From contig CAYWET010000014.1 of assembly GCA_964457245.1 (NCBI GenBank), positions 21,925 to 85,924 of the forward strand: DNA of 64,000 nucleotides. The letters run 5' to 3'. Shown here piece by piece: positions 1 to 8,170 of the stretch (positions within the stretch are counted from its first letter, which is position 1; every line of letters starts with the position of its first letter). Source of the DNA: UBA10329 sp964457245 (GTDB lineage Bacteria; Bacteroidota; Bacteroidia; UBA10329). Position numbers and translations under genes: made by a program. The notes below the pieces were generated by a model. The model was not told where the DNA came from. It was given only the letters and a program-made list of their open reading frames with translations, and did not search any database.

Positions 1-535
1 TGATACTGCATCTTATGAAGCGGTGCAAGGTTGCTTGCAAATAACAGCTGCTGCTGCTGATGTAACTACTGCAGCACCGGGTTCAGGCTATACCGATTAC
101 CCACTTACGGTTATCGTGGATGCTCAAGTTGGTAATTCAAGTGTATTGAATTCTCAACTAAAAGATAAGTGGTTGTCAGAATTGAATGCATTAGCGCCAA
201 GTATTGATGCAATTCCGATTACTGACTACGTGATTAGAGTTCATGCAGCTGCAGGTGTTACTGAGATGTTGAATGTTAACAAATTTGATGTTGCACAAAG
301 CTTTCCGAATCCTGCATCTGATTTTGCTACTATTTCATTTACTACTCCGCAACCTACGAATGTGGAAGTTAAGGTTTACAATATGTTGGGTAGTTTGGTT
401 CACAATGCTGATGTGTTGGCGGAGAAAGGAATTAATGATTACAAATTGAATACCAATCAATTATCTTCTGGTCTCTACGTTTACACAGTATCTAACGGTA
501 CTAAAACATTTACGCAGAAGATGACTGTAAAGTAA
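1..535 (+). CDS. T9SS type A sorting-domain protein, 3' end only
   Basis: This is the C-terminal part of a secreted protein whose start lies before the window; the reading frame is open to base 2. The last ~80 residues form a typical T9SS type A sorting domain: a QSFPNPASD start, a KVYNMLG core, LSSGLYVYTV and a basic TFTQKMTVK end. Such domains direct export through the outer membrane by the type IX system, followed by cleavage and surface attachment or release. The ~90 residues before it are not recognisable, so the passenger function is unknown. A strong hairpin terminator follows directly. Confidence 0.85.
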   Translation, partial: DTASYEAVQGCLQITAAAADVTTAAPGSGYTDYPLTVIVDAQVGNSSVLNSQLKDKWLSELNALAPSIDAIPITDYVIRVHAAAGVTEMLNVNKFDVAQSFPNPASDFATISFTTPQPTNVEVKVYNMLGSLVHNADVLAEKGINDYKLNTNQLSSGLYVYTVSNGTKTFTQKMTVK

Positions 536-557
536 TCTGAGCTAACGAATGATTTCG

Positions 558-594
558 AAAAGCCTTGGCGAAACTTCGTCAAGGCTTTTCTTTT
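558..594 (+). terminator. Rho-independent terminator
   Basis: A perfect 10-bp stem (AAAAGCCTTG / CAAGGCTTTT) with a 12-base loop is followed by CTTTTT, 23 bases after the stop of the T9SS gene. The remaining ~220 bases before the next gene contain no convincing gene. Confidence 0.85.
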
Positions 595-813
595 ACATGC
601 CCGACCTACCAGAATATGACAATCACCGCTTTCTTGTAACCATTCAGATACTTTTTCAGTATAACGTCATCAAAGATGATGGAAGAAAGTAACAGTTTCC
701 GTATTACGTTTGTCGAAGATGCCTTTATTTATCTAGGTTCGGCAAGATTGTCTTGCATTGGAGGTTCCTGCTAATTTTTGTTACTTGCACAACACATTAA
801 CCACGAATAGGTC

Positions 814-1731
814 ATGATAAAAACAAACACACTTAACAGGCTGCTGAGCTTAGTAGGCGCTGCTGCTTTTGCCACCGTTTTCATGGTAGGTTGCGTTTCT
901 GATGTGAAGAAGGAAGGAGATGGAGGCGAGGAGCCTAAATCGGAGGTTGACTCTTCTGGAACTAAATTGATGTCGATTGGTGGAAGCATGTTCAGTATTC
1001 CTTCACCAATTCAAACAGCCATCCTGATTGAGAAATCTGGTTCAGATTACAATAAAGGATTTTTAAATGAAGCGAAGAAGGTGACCACATACGCCACCAA
1101 TTATCAGAAAGCGCTAAATCTTGGTGTTTATGGTGCGGACGTAGGTTACGTTACCATTTACGATCAAAGTCAGGATGCGCTTAAATACCTAGGCGTCATC
1201 AATAAATTGTCTGATGAGCTCGGAATTACTGGGGCCTTTGATGAAAGCACTATTAAACGTTTCGAGAATAATTTCGGAAAGCGTGATTCAATGCTGAATT
1301 TGGTTGCAGTTGCGTATAGAAATGCAGATGCATTTCTTAAAGACAATGACAGGCTGAATGTTGGAGCTTTGGTACTTGCAGGAGGTTGGATAGAGACTTT
1401 GTATTTCTCAACTCAAATTGCTGCAAAAGATGGTAATCAAGACGTGATTAATCGAATAGGTGAACAGAAGTACACTCTGAATAATATTGTGAAGATGCTC
1501 ACGCCTTACTACAATCAACCGGAGTACGATGTATTGCTTGATGAGCTAATTGAGCTAGCTTATGATTTTGATGCCATCGATATTCAGTACACTTACGAGA
1601 AGCCAGAGGTCGATATTGCTAACAAAACAACCAAAATCAATAGTTCTACCAAGGTTGTTATCACACCTGAACATCTTCAGGCAATTGCAGACAGAGTTGA
1701 AAAGATTAGAAACCAAATAGTCGGCCAGTAA
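814..1731 (+). CDS. Predicted lipoprotein of unknown function (305 aa)
   Basis: The N-terminus is a lipoprotein signal: a basic start, a hydrophobic stretch and a lipobox FMVGC with the acceptor Cys at residue 27. An acidic linker follows (about residues 30-45), which in Bacteroidota lipoproteins can favour surface display. The mature part is mostly helical by composition and has no motif I recognise. The stop codon overlaps the start of the next gene by one base (TAATG), so the two are very likely co-transcribed. I cannot assign a function; a conserved Bacteroidota lipoprotein family is the likeliest class. Confidence 0.75.
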   Translation: MIKTNTLNRLLSLVGAAAFATVFMVGCVSDVKKEGDGGEEPKSEVDSSGTKLMSIGGSMFSIPSPIQTAILIEKSGSDYNKGFLNEAKKVTTYATNYQKALNLGVYGADVGYVTIYDQSQDALKYLGVINKLSDELGITGAFDESTIKRFENNFGKRDSMLNLVAVAYRNADAFLKDNDRLNVGALVLAGGWIETLYFSTQIAAKDGNQDVINRIGEQKYTLNNIVKMLTPYYNQPEYDVLLDELIELAYDFDAIDIQYTYEKPEVDIANKTTKINSSTKVVITPEHLQAIADRVEKIRNQIVGQ

Positions 1732-2159
1732 TGAGAACAAAGACCCTTAAAATATTTGTGGCATCCCTAATTTTGGGATTGGCCTATGTTGGAAGTGCCT
1801 CAGCGCAATGTGATTCCATAGCAAAAATCTGTTCGGAGAAAGTTACGGCCGATTACATTTCGGATGGTCAGTCTTATCGGGCGCTTCTTAACGGAGATCA
1901 GGTAGCAGAATTCAGAGCTACTTTCTATGGTGGAAGTACATATAGAATTGCTGGTTGTAGTGGTTTTACGGATGGTAATCTCATTTTCGAGATTTACGAT
2001 GAAGACCACAATCAATTGTTTGCCAGTAGTGACTACAAGAATACTCCATATTGGGACTTTGATTTTGGCTCTACCGTGGACTGTACAATTGAAGCTAAAT
2101 TAAATACCGTAAACGTTAAATCTGGCTGTGCCACGATGGTCATCGGATTTAAACAGTAG
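1731..2159 (+). CDS. Small secreted Cys-containing protein (142 aa)
   Basis: A clear signal peptide (residues 1-26, ending SASAQ) precedes a ~116-residue mature domain with several Cys residues (near the mature N-terminus, mid-domain and two near the end) that could form disulfides in the periplasm or outside the cell. The composition, rich in Tyr, Phe and Gly, suggests a beta-sandwich. The ATG overlaps the stop of the upstream lipoprotein gene, so the two probably act together. No family is recognised. A terminator hairpin follows 25 bases after the stop. Confidence 0.75.
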   Translation: MRTKTLKIFVASLILGLAYVGSASAQCDSIAKICSEKVTADYISDGQSYRALLNGDQVAEFRATFYGGSTYRIAGCSGFTDGNLIFEIYDEDHNQLFASSDYKNTPYWDFDFGSTVDCTIEAKLNTVNVKSGCATMVIGFKQ

Positions 2160-2183
2160 ATATTGCGCGAATCGCGTAACCTA

Positions 2184-2223
2184 GGACCTCATTACAACGT
2201 TGTAGTGAGGTCTTCTTTTTTTA
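2184..2223 (+). terminator. Rho-independent terminator just before the ABC gene
   Basis: A GGACCTCATTACAAC / GTTGTAGTGAGGTC hairpin with one G-T wobble is followed by a run of Ts. It ends only 6 bases before the ATG of the ABC transporter gene, leaving no room for a normal promoter between terminator and start. Confidence 0.8.
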
Positions 2224-2229
2224 TAGCCA

Positions 2230-5200
2230 ATGAGTGAACGTATACTTCGAGCCTTAATGCAACTCTTTGCCTTAGTTGCTAAGGATGAAACTGGTGGCGA
2301 TAGTGGTAAAAAAGTAGTTAAGGCATTTCTAGAACAAGGTCTGAATAAAGAACTCGTAAGTCAATATTTACAGGTTTACGACATTTTTTTTCAGGAATAT
2401 CACGGAAGAGAGGATGAGCAGGATGAGAAGAAAAAGAAGCGTATTTCTAGAAGTTCTGTTAAGATTCTCAAGATCTGCATGGCAATTAATGCAGAGCTTA
2501 CGCAGAAACAGAAGGTCATTGTGCTTTTCCGTCTGCTCGAATTCGTCAATTCAGACGGGCTGATTGATGGTCAAGAGCTTGATTTTGTCAATACGGTATC
2601 GGATTCATTTAATATTGACGATCAGGAATTTCTTCGATGCCTACATTTTGTAAAAGCGACTGAAGAAGACGAGCAGGATTCCGAGAATGTTCTTGTTGTA
2701 AGTAATGATAAGGAGTCTGGCTTTGAGCGCGCCCATCACATCTATTCAGAATCTTTACATGGTCAGATTCGAGTTCTGAGTATAACAAGTGTCGGTCTTT
2801 ATGTGTTCCGCTATTTTGGTTCTGAAACATTGTTCATCAATGGTCAACCTGTTAGAACTGGAACCATTAACATTTTATCTCCAGGTGCGTCAATTCGAAC
2901 CTCTGGTATTTCCCCGATCTATTACAGTGACGTGGTTGGGCAGTTTATGCGAGCTACAGCCGATCATGACCTTGTTTTTGAGGTTTCCGATATAGAGTAT
3001 GTCTTTCCAGGCGGTAAGCAAGGTCTCCATAAGCTTAATATCCGTGAACAATCTGGTCAACTTTTAGGCATTATGGGAGCCAGCGGAGCTGGAAAATCCA
3101 CGCTGCTTAATATTCTAAACGGAACAGCCAGACCCTCTAGCGGTGCTGTTAGAATCAATGGAATTGACATCTATGACGAGCCGGATAAGGTTGAAGGTCT
3201 GATTGGTTATATATCGCAAGATGACCTTCTGATAGAAGATCTTACAGTTTTCGAGAATCTTTATTACAATGCCAAATTGTGTTTTGAAGGGCTGAGCAAT
3301 TTCAAACTCACCAAAATGGTGATTACTACACTCAACAGTCTTGGGCTTGGCGAAATTAAAGACCTGAAAGTCGGAAGTCCACTGAATAAAAAGATCAGTG
3401 GGGGACAAAGAAAGCGCTTGAATATTGCCTTAGAGTTGATTCGCGAACCATCAATTCTGTTCGTGGATGAACCTACATCTGGGCTTTCATCTCGCGATAG
3501 CGAGAATATCATGGACCTTCTGAAAGAGCTTGCGCTGAAAGGAAAGCTCGTTTATGTGGTCATTCATCAGCCTTCTTCAGATATCTATAAGATGTTTGAT
3601 AAGTTGTTGATTTTAGATACCGGTGGTTTTCCGGTGTACTATGGAAACCCGATTGATGCGATAAGCTACTTTAAATCGCAGATCAATGATGTTACTAGTC
3701 AAGATGTAGAGTGCTTTAATTGTGGTAATGTTAATCCAGAGCAGGTCTTCAACATTATTGAAGGCAAAGTTCTTGATGAATATGGTCAGCTTACTCAATC
3801 AAGGAGGGTAAATCCAGCTGAGTGGAATGAAAAGTTCATCAGCTCTGGTAAAATGGATGCTGAATTGGCAGACTCGGATGGAAAGGGCGGTGTTCTTCCG
3901 AAAGTTGCCAGTATTCCATCGAAGATCAAGCAGTTCATTGTATTCATTACTCGTGATGTGAAATCGAAGTGGGCTGATAAGCAATATATGCTCATCAACT
4001 TCCTCGAAACCCCAGTGCTTGCACTGATTTTAGCTTCGTTAGTCAGATACTACGCCAATGATGAAGTTGGCTACGTGTTCCGCGAGAACGACAATATTCC
4101 AGCATACATGTTCATGTGCGTGGTTGTTGCATTGTTTTTCGGTCTGACGGTCAGTGCTGAGGAAATCATCAAGGATAGGAAAATTCTGAAGAGGGAGAAA
4201 TTCCTCAATCTCAGCCGTTCCAGTTACTTGGTGTCCAAGATTATTATCATGTTCTTCATTTCGTTGGTTCAAACACTGTCGTTTGTGCTTATCGGTAATG
4301 CCATTCTAGAGATTCAGGGAATGAACATGGCCTATTTCATAGTGCTGTTTTCAACTTCTTGCTTCGCTAACATGTTGGGACTCAATATTTCAGCAAGTTT
4401 CAGAAATGCAGTTACAATTTATATTCTCATCCCGTTTCTCATCATTCCGCAACTTTTACTAAGTGGAGTTATCGTTGAGTTTGATAAGCTTAACCCAGGA
4501 TTTTCCTCAGATGAATACGTGCCAATTACTGGAGAAATAATGGCTTCAAAATGGGCTTACGAAGCATTGGCGGTTCACCAGTTTAAGAACAATAAATATC
4601 AATCTGATCTATTTGATTTTGAAAAAGAAGTTAGTGAGGCCACTTTTCGAAAAGACTATTGGATACCCGAATTGAAGAAACGTGTTATTTCTGCTCGAAC
4701 ACTGCTTACTTCAGACTCAATAGATTCGGAGAGACTGCAAAAATTAGTTACCCTGATTCATCATGAAATAATTCGGGAAAACGAGTTCAATTCAGAAAAC
4801 AATTTTGAGAAAGTAGATCAACTAACATTTGATGCCGTGAAGGTTGAGGTGCTGGACGAACTTCGAACGTACTTGGATAAATTATCTCGTTATTACGTTA
4901 AGAAGAGGAATGCAATTGATATGCAGAAGGACCGTTTAATTGCGTCAAAAGTGAAAACCCCAGAGGAGCGTGATGCTTTCAACAACCTTAGAGATGATTA
5001 TTACAATGAAAGTCTGGGTGATCTTGTGTTGAACAGTGCAGATTTTTACCGAATAATAGAGCGAAATGGTAAGCTGATTCAACGGTTACATCCGATATAT
5101 GAAGATCCCACTGGCAGCTTTATGCTTCGCTCTCATTTCTTCGCACCGCGGAAAGTTTTCTTTGGAAAGTATGTGGATACGTTCTGGGCTAATATCATCG

Positions 5201-5325
5201 TTATCTGGTTGATGTCCATCTTCTTGATGTTTACACTTTACTTTGATGCGCTGACTAAACTTCTTGCTTGGTTTGCAACTATGAGTGATCGGATACAGGG
5301 GTCATTTAAGACAAAAAAAGCCTAA
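2230..5325 (+). CDS. TerB-like / ABCG-type ABC transporter fusion (1031 aa)
   Basis: This is a large membrane ABC protein of the eukaryote-like ABCG layout, with the ATPase before the membrane domain. Residues ~1-150 resemble a TerB-like helical domain. Residues ~160-235 are a beta-rich, FHA-like segment. The ATPase spans ~245-480, with Walker A GASGAGKST at 283-291, signature SGGQ at 390-393 and Walker B FVDEP with D413/E414, then the ABCG-type TSGLSS. ABC-2 type membrane helices lie at ~583-605, 620-645, 670-692, 698-722 and 724-748. A ~230-residue soluble insert precedes a last membrane segment near 985-1010. Substrate is unknown. Family assignment is firm; the domain names at the N-terminus are inference. 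Confidence 0.85.
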   Translation: MSERILRALMQLFALVAKDETGGDSGKKVVKAFLEQGLNKELVSQYLQVYDIFFQEYHGREDEQDEKKKKRISRSSVKILKICMAINAELTQKQKVIVLFRLLEFVNSDGLIDGQELDFVNTVSDSFNIDDQEFLRCLHFVKATEEDEQDSENVLVVSNDKESGFERAHHIYSESLHGQIRVLSITSVGLYVFRYFGSETLFINGQPVRTGTINILSPGASIRTSGISPIYYSDVVGQFMRATADHDLVFEVSDIEYVFPGGKQGLHKLNIREQSGQLLGIMGASGAGKSTLLNILNGTARPSSGAVRINGIDIYDEPDKVEGLIGYISQDDLLIEDLTVFENLYYNAKLCFEGLSNFKLTKMVITTLNSLGLGEIKDLKVGSPLNKKISGGQRKRLNIALELIREPSILFVDEPTSGLSSRDSENIMDLLKELALKGKLVYVVIHQPSSDIYKMFDKLLILDTGGFPVYYGNPIDAISYFKSQINDVTSQDVECFNCGNVNPEQVFNIIEGKVLDEYGQLTQSRRVNPAEWNEKFISSGKMDAELADSDGKGGVLPKVASIPSKIKQFIVFITRDVKSKWADKQYMLINFLETPVLALILASLVRYYANDEVGYVFRENDNIPAYMFMCVVVALFFGLTVSAEEIIKDRKILKREKFLNLSRSSYLVSKIIIMFFISLVQTLSFVLIGNAILEIQGMNMAYFIVLFSTSCFANMLGLNISASFRNAVTIYILIPFLIIPQLLLSGVIVEFDKLNPGFSSDEYVPITGEIMASKWAYEALAVHQFKNNKYQSDLFDFEKEVSEATFRKDYWIPELKKRVISARTLLTSDSIDSERLQKLVTLIHHEIIRENEFNSENNFEKVDQLTFDAVKVEVLDELRTYLDKLSRYYVKKRNAIDMQKDRLIASKVKTPEERDAFNNLRDDYYNESLGDLVLNSADFYRIIERNGKLIQRLHPIYEDPTGSFMLRSHFFAPRKVFFGKYVDTFWANIIVIWLMSIFLMFTLYFDALTKLLAWFATMSDRIQGSFKTKKA

Positions 5326-5453
5326 AGGTTTCGAGTCGTTTCAATCATGTTTCCCTTCACATTATTTAACCGTTTGTTATTGGGAAAAGCGCTGCATGCA
5401 TACTAATTTGGCAACGCTACTGTTAGGGTAGTTCCAACCCAAATTATTCTTTT

Positions 5454-7559
5454 ATGAGTTACAGAATTTCGGGTCTCCTTGCGGGACTCTTGATGCTTTG
5501 CAGTTTTGCCAGTGCGCAGATTAATGTTGATAATGTCGAGATAGTCAGAGACATGTGGGGTGTTCCTCACATTTTCGGGAAGACGGATGCTGACGTTGCT
5601 TACGGCCTAGCTTGGGCAACTTGCGAAGATGATTTCAATACAGTTCAGCATTTGTTGTTGGCGGCCAATGGCCGATTAGGTGAGGTTACTGGAAAAGACG
5701 GAGCGTTGCTCGATTTTATGGGCAAGATCACTCGAGTTTCTGAAGAAGTGGAGAAACGCTGGGATGGCGCATTTTCAGACCATTATCTCAAATATCTTGA
5801 CGCTTATTCAGAAGGATTGAATCGCTTTGCGGAAACGCATACAGACGAAGTTTTAAGAAAAGGCTTGTTCCCAATCTCATCCAAAGATGTAGTGAAAGCC
5901 AACACGTTAACGCTTGTTTTTCTAACGAGCGTATACATCGAGATTCAGCAGATTTTTACGCGTTCCATTCTTCTTCACGAAAGAAAGATCAAATACACCG
6001 GAAATCTTCCGGATGGATCAAATGCATTGGCTTTCAATAAGAACAAAACAGCCAACGGACACACATATTTAGCTATCAACTCGCATCAGCCGTTAGAAGG
6101 TTTGTTCTCATGGTATGAAGCGCATTTGGTGAGTGAAGAAGGCATGAATGTTCTTGGTGGAACTTTTCCTGGCGGTGCCAACATTTTCCATGGAGTGAAC
6201 GAGTATTTGGGCTGGGCGGCTACGCTCAATCATCCAGATCTATGTGATGTCTATAAATTGGAAATGCACCCGAAAAAGAGAAACCTGTACAAGTTTGACG
6301 GGGAGTATATTGAACTTGAACCTTTCAAGGCCAAAGCAAAAGTGAAGATCGGCCCGTTGCGGTTGCCGGTATCTAAGAAATTCTACAAGAGCAAACACGG
6401 AACCGTTATCGAAAACAAAGATGGGTTCTACGCAATTCGATTCCCTGCCAATATGGATATAGCTGGTACGGAGCAGCTTTATTTCATGAACAAAGCCAAG
6501 AATTTAAAGGAGTACAATGAGGCCTTGGCGATGGGGCATTTCCCTGGCACGAATAACATTTATGCCGATGGAGAAGGCAATATTCAGTACACTAGTTTAG
6601 GGCTGTTCGGATACAGAAATCCAAAGTTTGACTGGTTGAAAGTACTTCCTGGAAACACGAGCGAAGCCATTTGGGAAGACGGAAAGTTCCATCCTGTTTC
6701 GGAACTGCCAACGTATTTGAATCCCGATTGTGGTTATCTCTACAATACCAACGGAACACCGTTTTTCGCTACTGCTCCAGAAGAGAATCTGAATCCAGCC
6801 GATTTTGATAAAACATTTGGATATCAGGATGAGAAGAAAATCAATAACCGAGCGCTACGTGCTCAGAAATTGATTTCCGGTTTTGATAAGATGACCTGGG
6901 AAGATTTTAAAACTGTGAAGTATGATAAGGTCTACAATAAGGAGATGCGTGGGTACAACATCAATAACATGTGGATGTTGGACAGCATTGATGCTGAGAA
7001 ATATCCGGATTTGAAAGAAGCTCTCGAGGTGATACGAGCTTGGGATCACGAAGCAGATGTGGATGATAAAGAAGCCACGTTACTTGTTTTTGTGTTCAAT
7101 AATCTGATGGATCAGATTATGTCAAAAGGTTTGACCTACAATTCGAATGCATTGACGGAAGAGCAATATGTGGATGCCATACGCAAGGCTGCTAAGCATA
7201 TGAAAAAGCATTTTGGTACGCTCAGAATGCGAATGGGAGATGTGCAGAAACATGTTCGCGGAGACAAGGAAATTGGCGTTGGAAGAGCTCCAGAAGTGCT
7301 TGCGTCAAATATCACCAAACCATACAAGAAAGGCCTTCTCAAGACTTTTGTTGGAGATTCTTATATCATACTGGTTGACTTTGGAACAGATGGCAAACCT
7401 GTAATTCATACGGTTAACGCTTACGGAGCATCAACACGTCCAGACAGTCCGCATTACACGGACCAAATGGAAATGTGGGCGGCAGAGAAGACCAAACTCA
7501 TGACCTTGGATAGGGAAGAGGTTTACGAAAACGCGGAGAAGATCTACCATCCGCAGTGA
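5454..7559 (+). CDS. Penicillin acylase family Ntn hydrolase (701 aa)
   Basis: A secreted amidohydrolase of the penicillin/acyl-homoserine-lactone acylase family. After a signal peptide (residues 1-22, ending SFASAQ) comes the short alpha chain starting VEIVRDMWGVPHIFG. The autoprocessing site is in DGSNALAF: Ser189 would become the N-terminal nucleophile of the beta chain. TNNIYADGEGNIQY matches the conserved motif supplying the oxyanion-hole Asn. The length fits the family. Members cleave amide-linked acyl chains from diverse substrates (AHLs, lipopeptides, beta-lactams); the substrate here cannot be read from sequence. The gene is probably monocistronic, with 128 bases upstream and a convergent neighbour 2 bases downstream. 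Confidence 0.9.
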   Translation: MSYRISGLLAGLLMLCSFASAQINVDNVEIVRDMWGVPHIFGKTDADVAYGLAWATCEDDFNTVQHLLLAANGRLGEVTGKDGALLDFMGKITRVSEEVEKRWDGAFSDHYLKYLDAYSEGLNRFAETHTDEVLRKGLFPISSKDVVKANTLTLVFLTSVYIEIQQIFTRSILLHERKIKYTGNLPDGSNALAFNKNKTANGHTYLAINSHQPLEGLFSWYEAHLVSEEGMNVLGGTFPGGANIFHGVNEYLGWAATLNHPDLCDVYKLEMHPKKRNLYKFDGEYIELEPFKAKAKVKIGPLRLPVSKKFYKSKHGTVIENKDGFYAIRFPANMDIAGTEQLYFMNKAKNLKEYNEALAMGHFPGTNNIYADGEGNIQYTSLGLFGYRNPKFDWLKVLPGNTSEAIWEDGKFHPVSELPTYLNPDCGYLYNTNGTPFFATAPEENLNPADFDKTFGYQDEKKINNRALRAQKLISGFDKMTWEDFKTVKYDKVYNKEMRGYNINNMWMLDSIDAEKYPDLKEALEVIRAWDHEADVDDKEATLLVFVFNNLMDQIMSKGLTYNSNALTEEQYVDAIRKAAKHMKKHFGTLRMRMGDVQKHVRGDKEIGVGRAPEVLASNITKPYKKGLLKTFVGDSYIILVDFGTDGKPVIHTVNAYGASTRPDSPHYTDQMEMWAAEKTKLMTLDREEVYENAEKIYHPQ

Positions 7560-7561
7560 TT

Positions 7562-8155
7562 TCAAATAATTTTTAGGTCTGGAATTGAAAGGAACAGATC
7601 GGTGGTTTGTTCCATTTCTGATTCTGCTACTTCAATTTGCCAAACGCAATCAATTCCGAATTCTTGATTCTGGATTTTCAGACCATTCTGACCGATAATT
7701 CGTTCTACGTTTCCAATGCTGGAATGTGGAAACTGTAGTTTGATCAATGCTGTAGGAATCTTCTCAACCACTTTAGCTTTATCTAGAGCTTCTCGTGCAG
7801 CTTCTTTATATGCGTTGATGAGACCAGAAACTCCAAGTTTGGTTCCTCCGAAGTACCTTACAACGGCAACCAACGTGTTGGTTACATCTTTGCTTTTGAT
7901 CTGATTGAGAATCGGTAAACCAGCAGAGCCATTCGGTTCGCCCTCATCATTTGCTCGATATTCAGTTCCATCTGGCCCTAGCTGGTAAGCGTAACACACA
8001 TGCCTGGATGATGAGTGTTCTTCCTTCAGCTTTTCTAGAAGAGGTTTCACGTCATCAACATTTGTGATGGGAAAAGCATATGCAATGAACTTCGAACCAC
8101 GGTCTTTGAATAGGCCTTCAGTAGTTTTTGAAATGGTTCTGAATGGTTGCGACAT
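7562..8155 (-). CDS. yigZ: YigZ/IMPACT family protein (197 aa)
   Basis: The protein matches the YigZ (UPF0029, IMPACT) family: an N-terminal domain with GSKFIAYAFPI, SRHVCYAYQLG, the hallmark NDEGEPNGSAG loop and AVVRYFGGTKLGVSGLI, then a ~70-residue C-terminal ferredoxin-like domain. Family members are linked to translation or nucleic-acid binding, but the bacterial function is not settled. Length is normal. A -7-like box (TAACTTAG) sits 6 bases before the ATG, in the 15-base gap to the upstream gene, suggesting its own promoter. Confidence 0.9.
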   Translation of the reverse strand: MSQPFRTISKTTEGLFKDRGSKFIAYAFPITNVDDVKPLLEKLKEEHSSSRHVCYAYQLGPDGTEYRANDEGEPNGSAGLPILNQIKSKDVTNTLVAVVRYFGGTKLGVSGLINAYKEAAREALDKAKVVEKIPTALIKLQFPHSSIGNVERIIGQNGLKIQNQEFGIDCVWQIEVAESEMEQTTDLFLSIPDLKII

Positions 8156-8161
8156 GAGCCG

Positions 8162-8169
8162 CTAAGTTA
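8162..8169 (-). promoter_or_regulatory. -7-like box for the YigZ gene
   Basis: On the minus strand TAACTTAG matches the Bacteroidota TAnnTTTG -7 element at all but one position and ends 6 bases before the ATG, within the 15-base gap between genes. No -33 element is obvious. Confidence 0.4.
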
Positions 8170-8170
8170 C

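Noticed and set aside
597..776. Two ~31-codon open frames (597-692 and 681-776) in the gap after the first terminator
   Set aside because: They overlap each other, have no promoter box or family signature, and lie in a short gap where such frames arise by chance.
5380..5440. A promoter for the penicillin acylase (ACTAATTTGGC)
   Set aside because: The spacing does not fit TAnnTTTG and no -33 element is clear; left unannotated.
5454..7559. Reading the penicillin acylase as a beta-lactam resistance or quorum-quenching gene
   Set aside because: Family membership alone does not fix the substrate.
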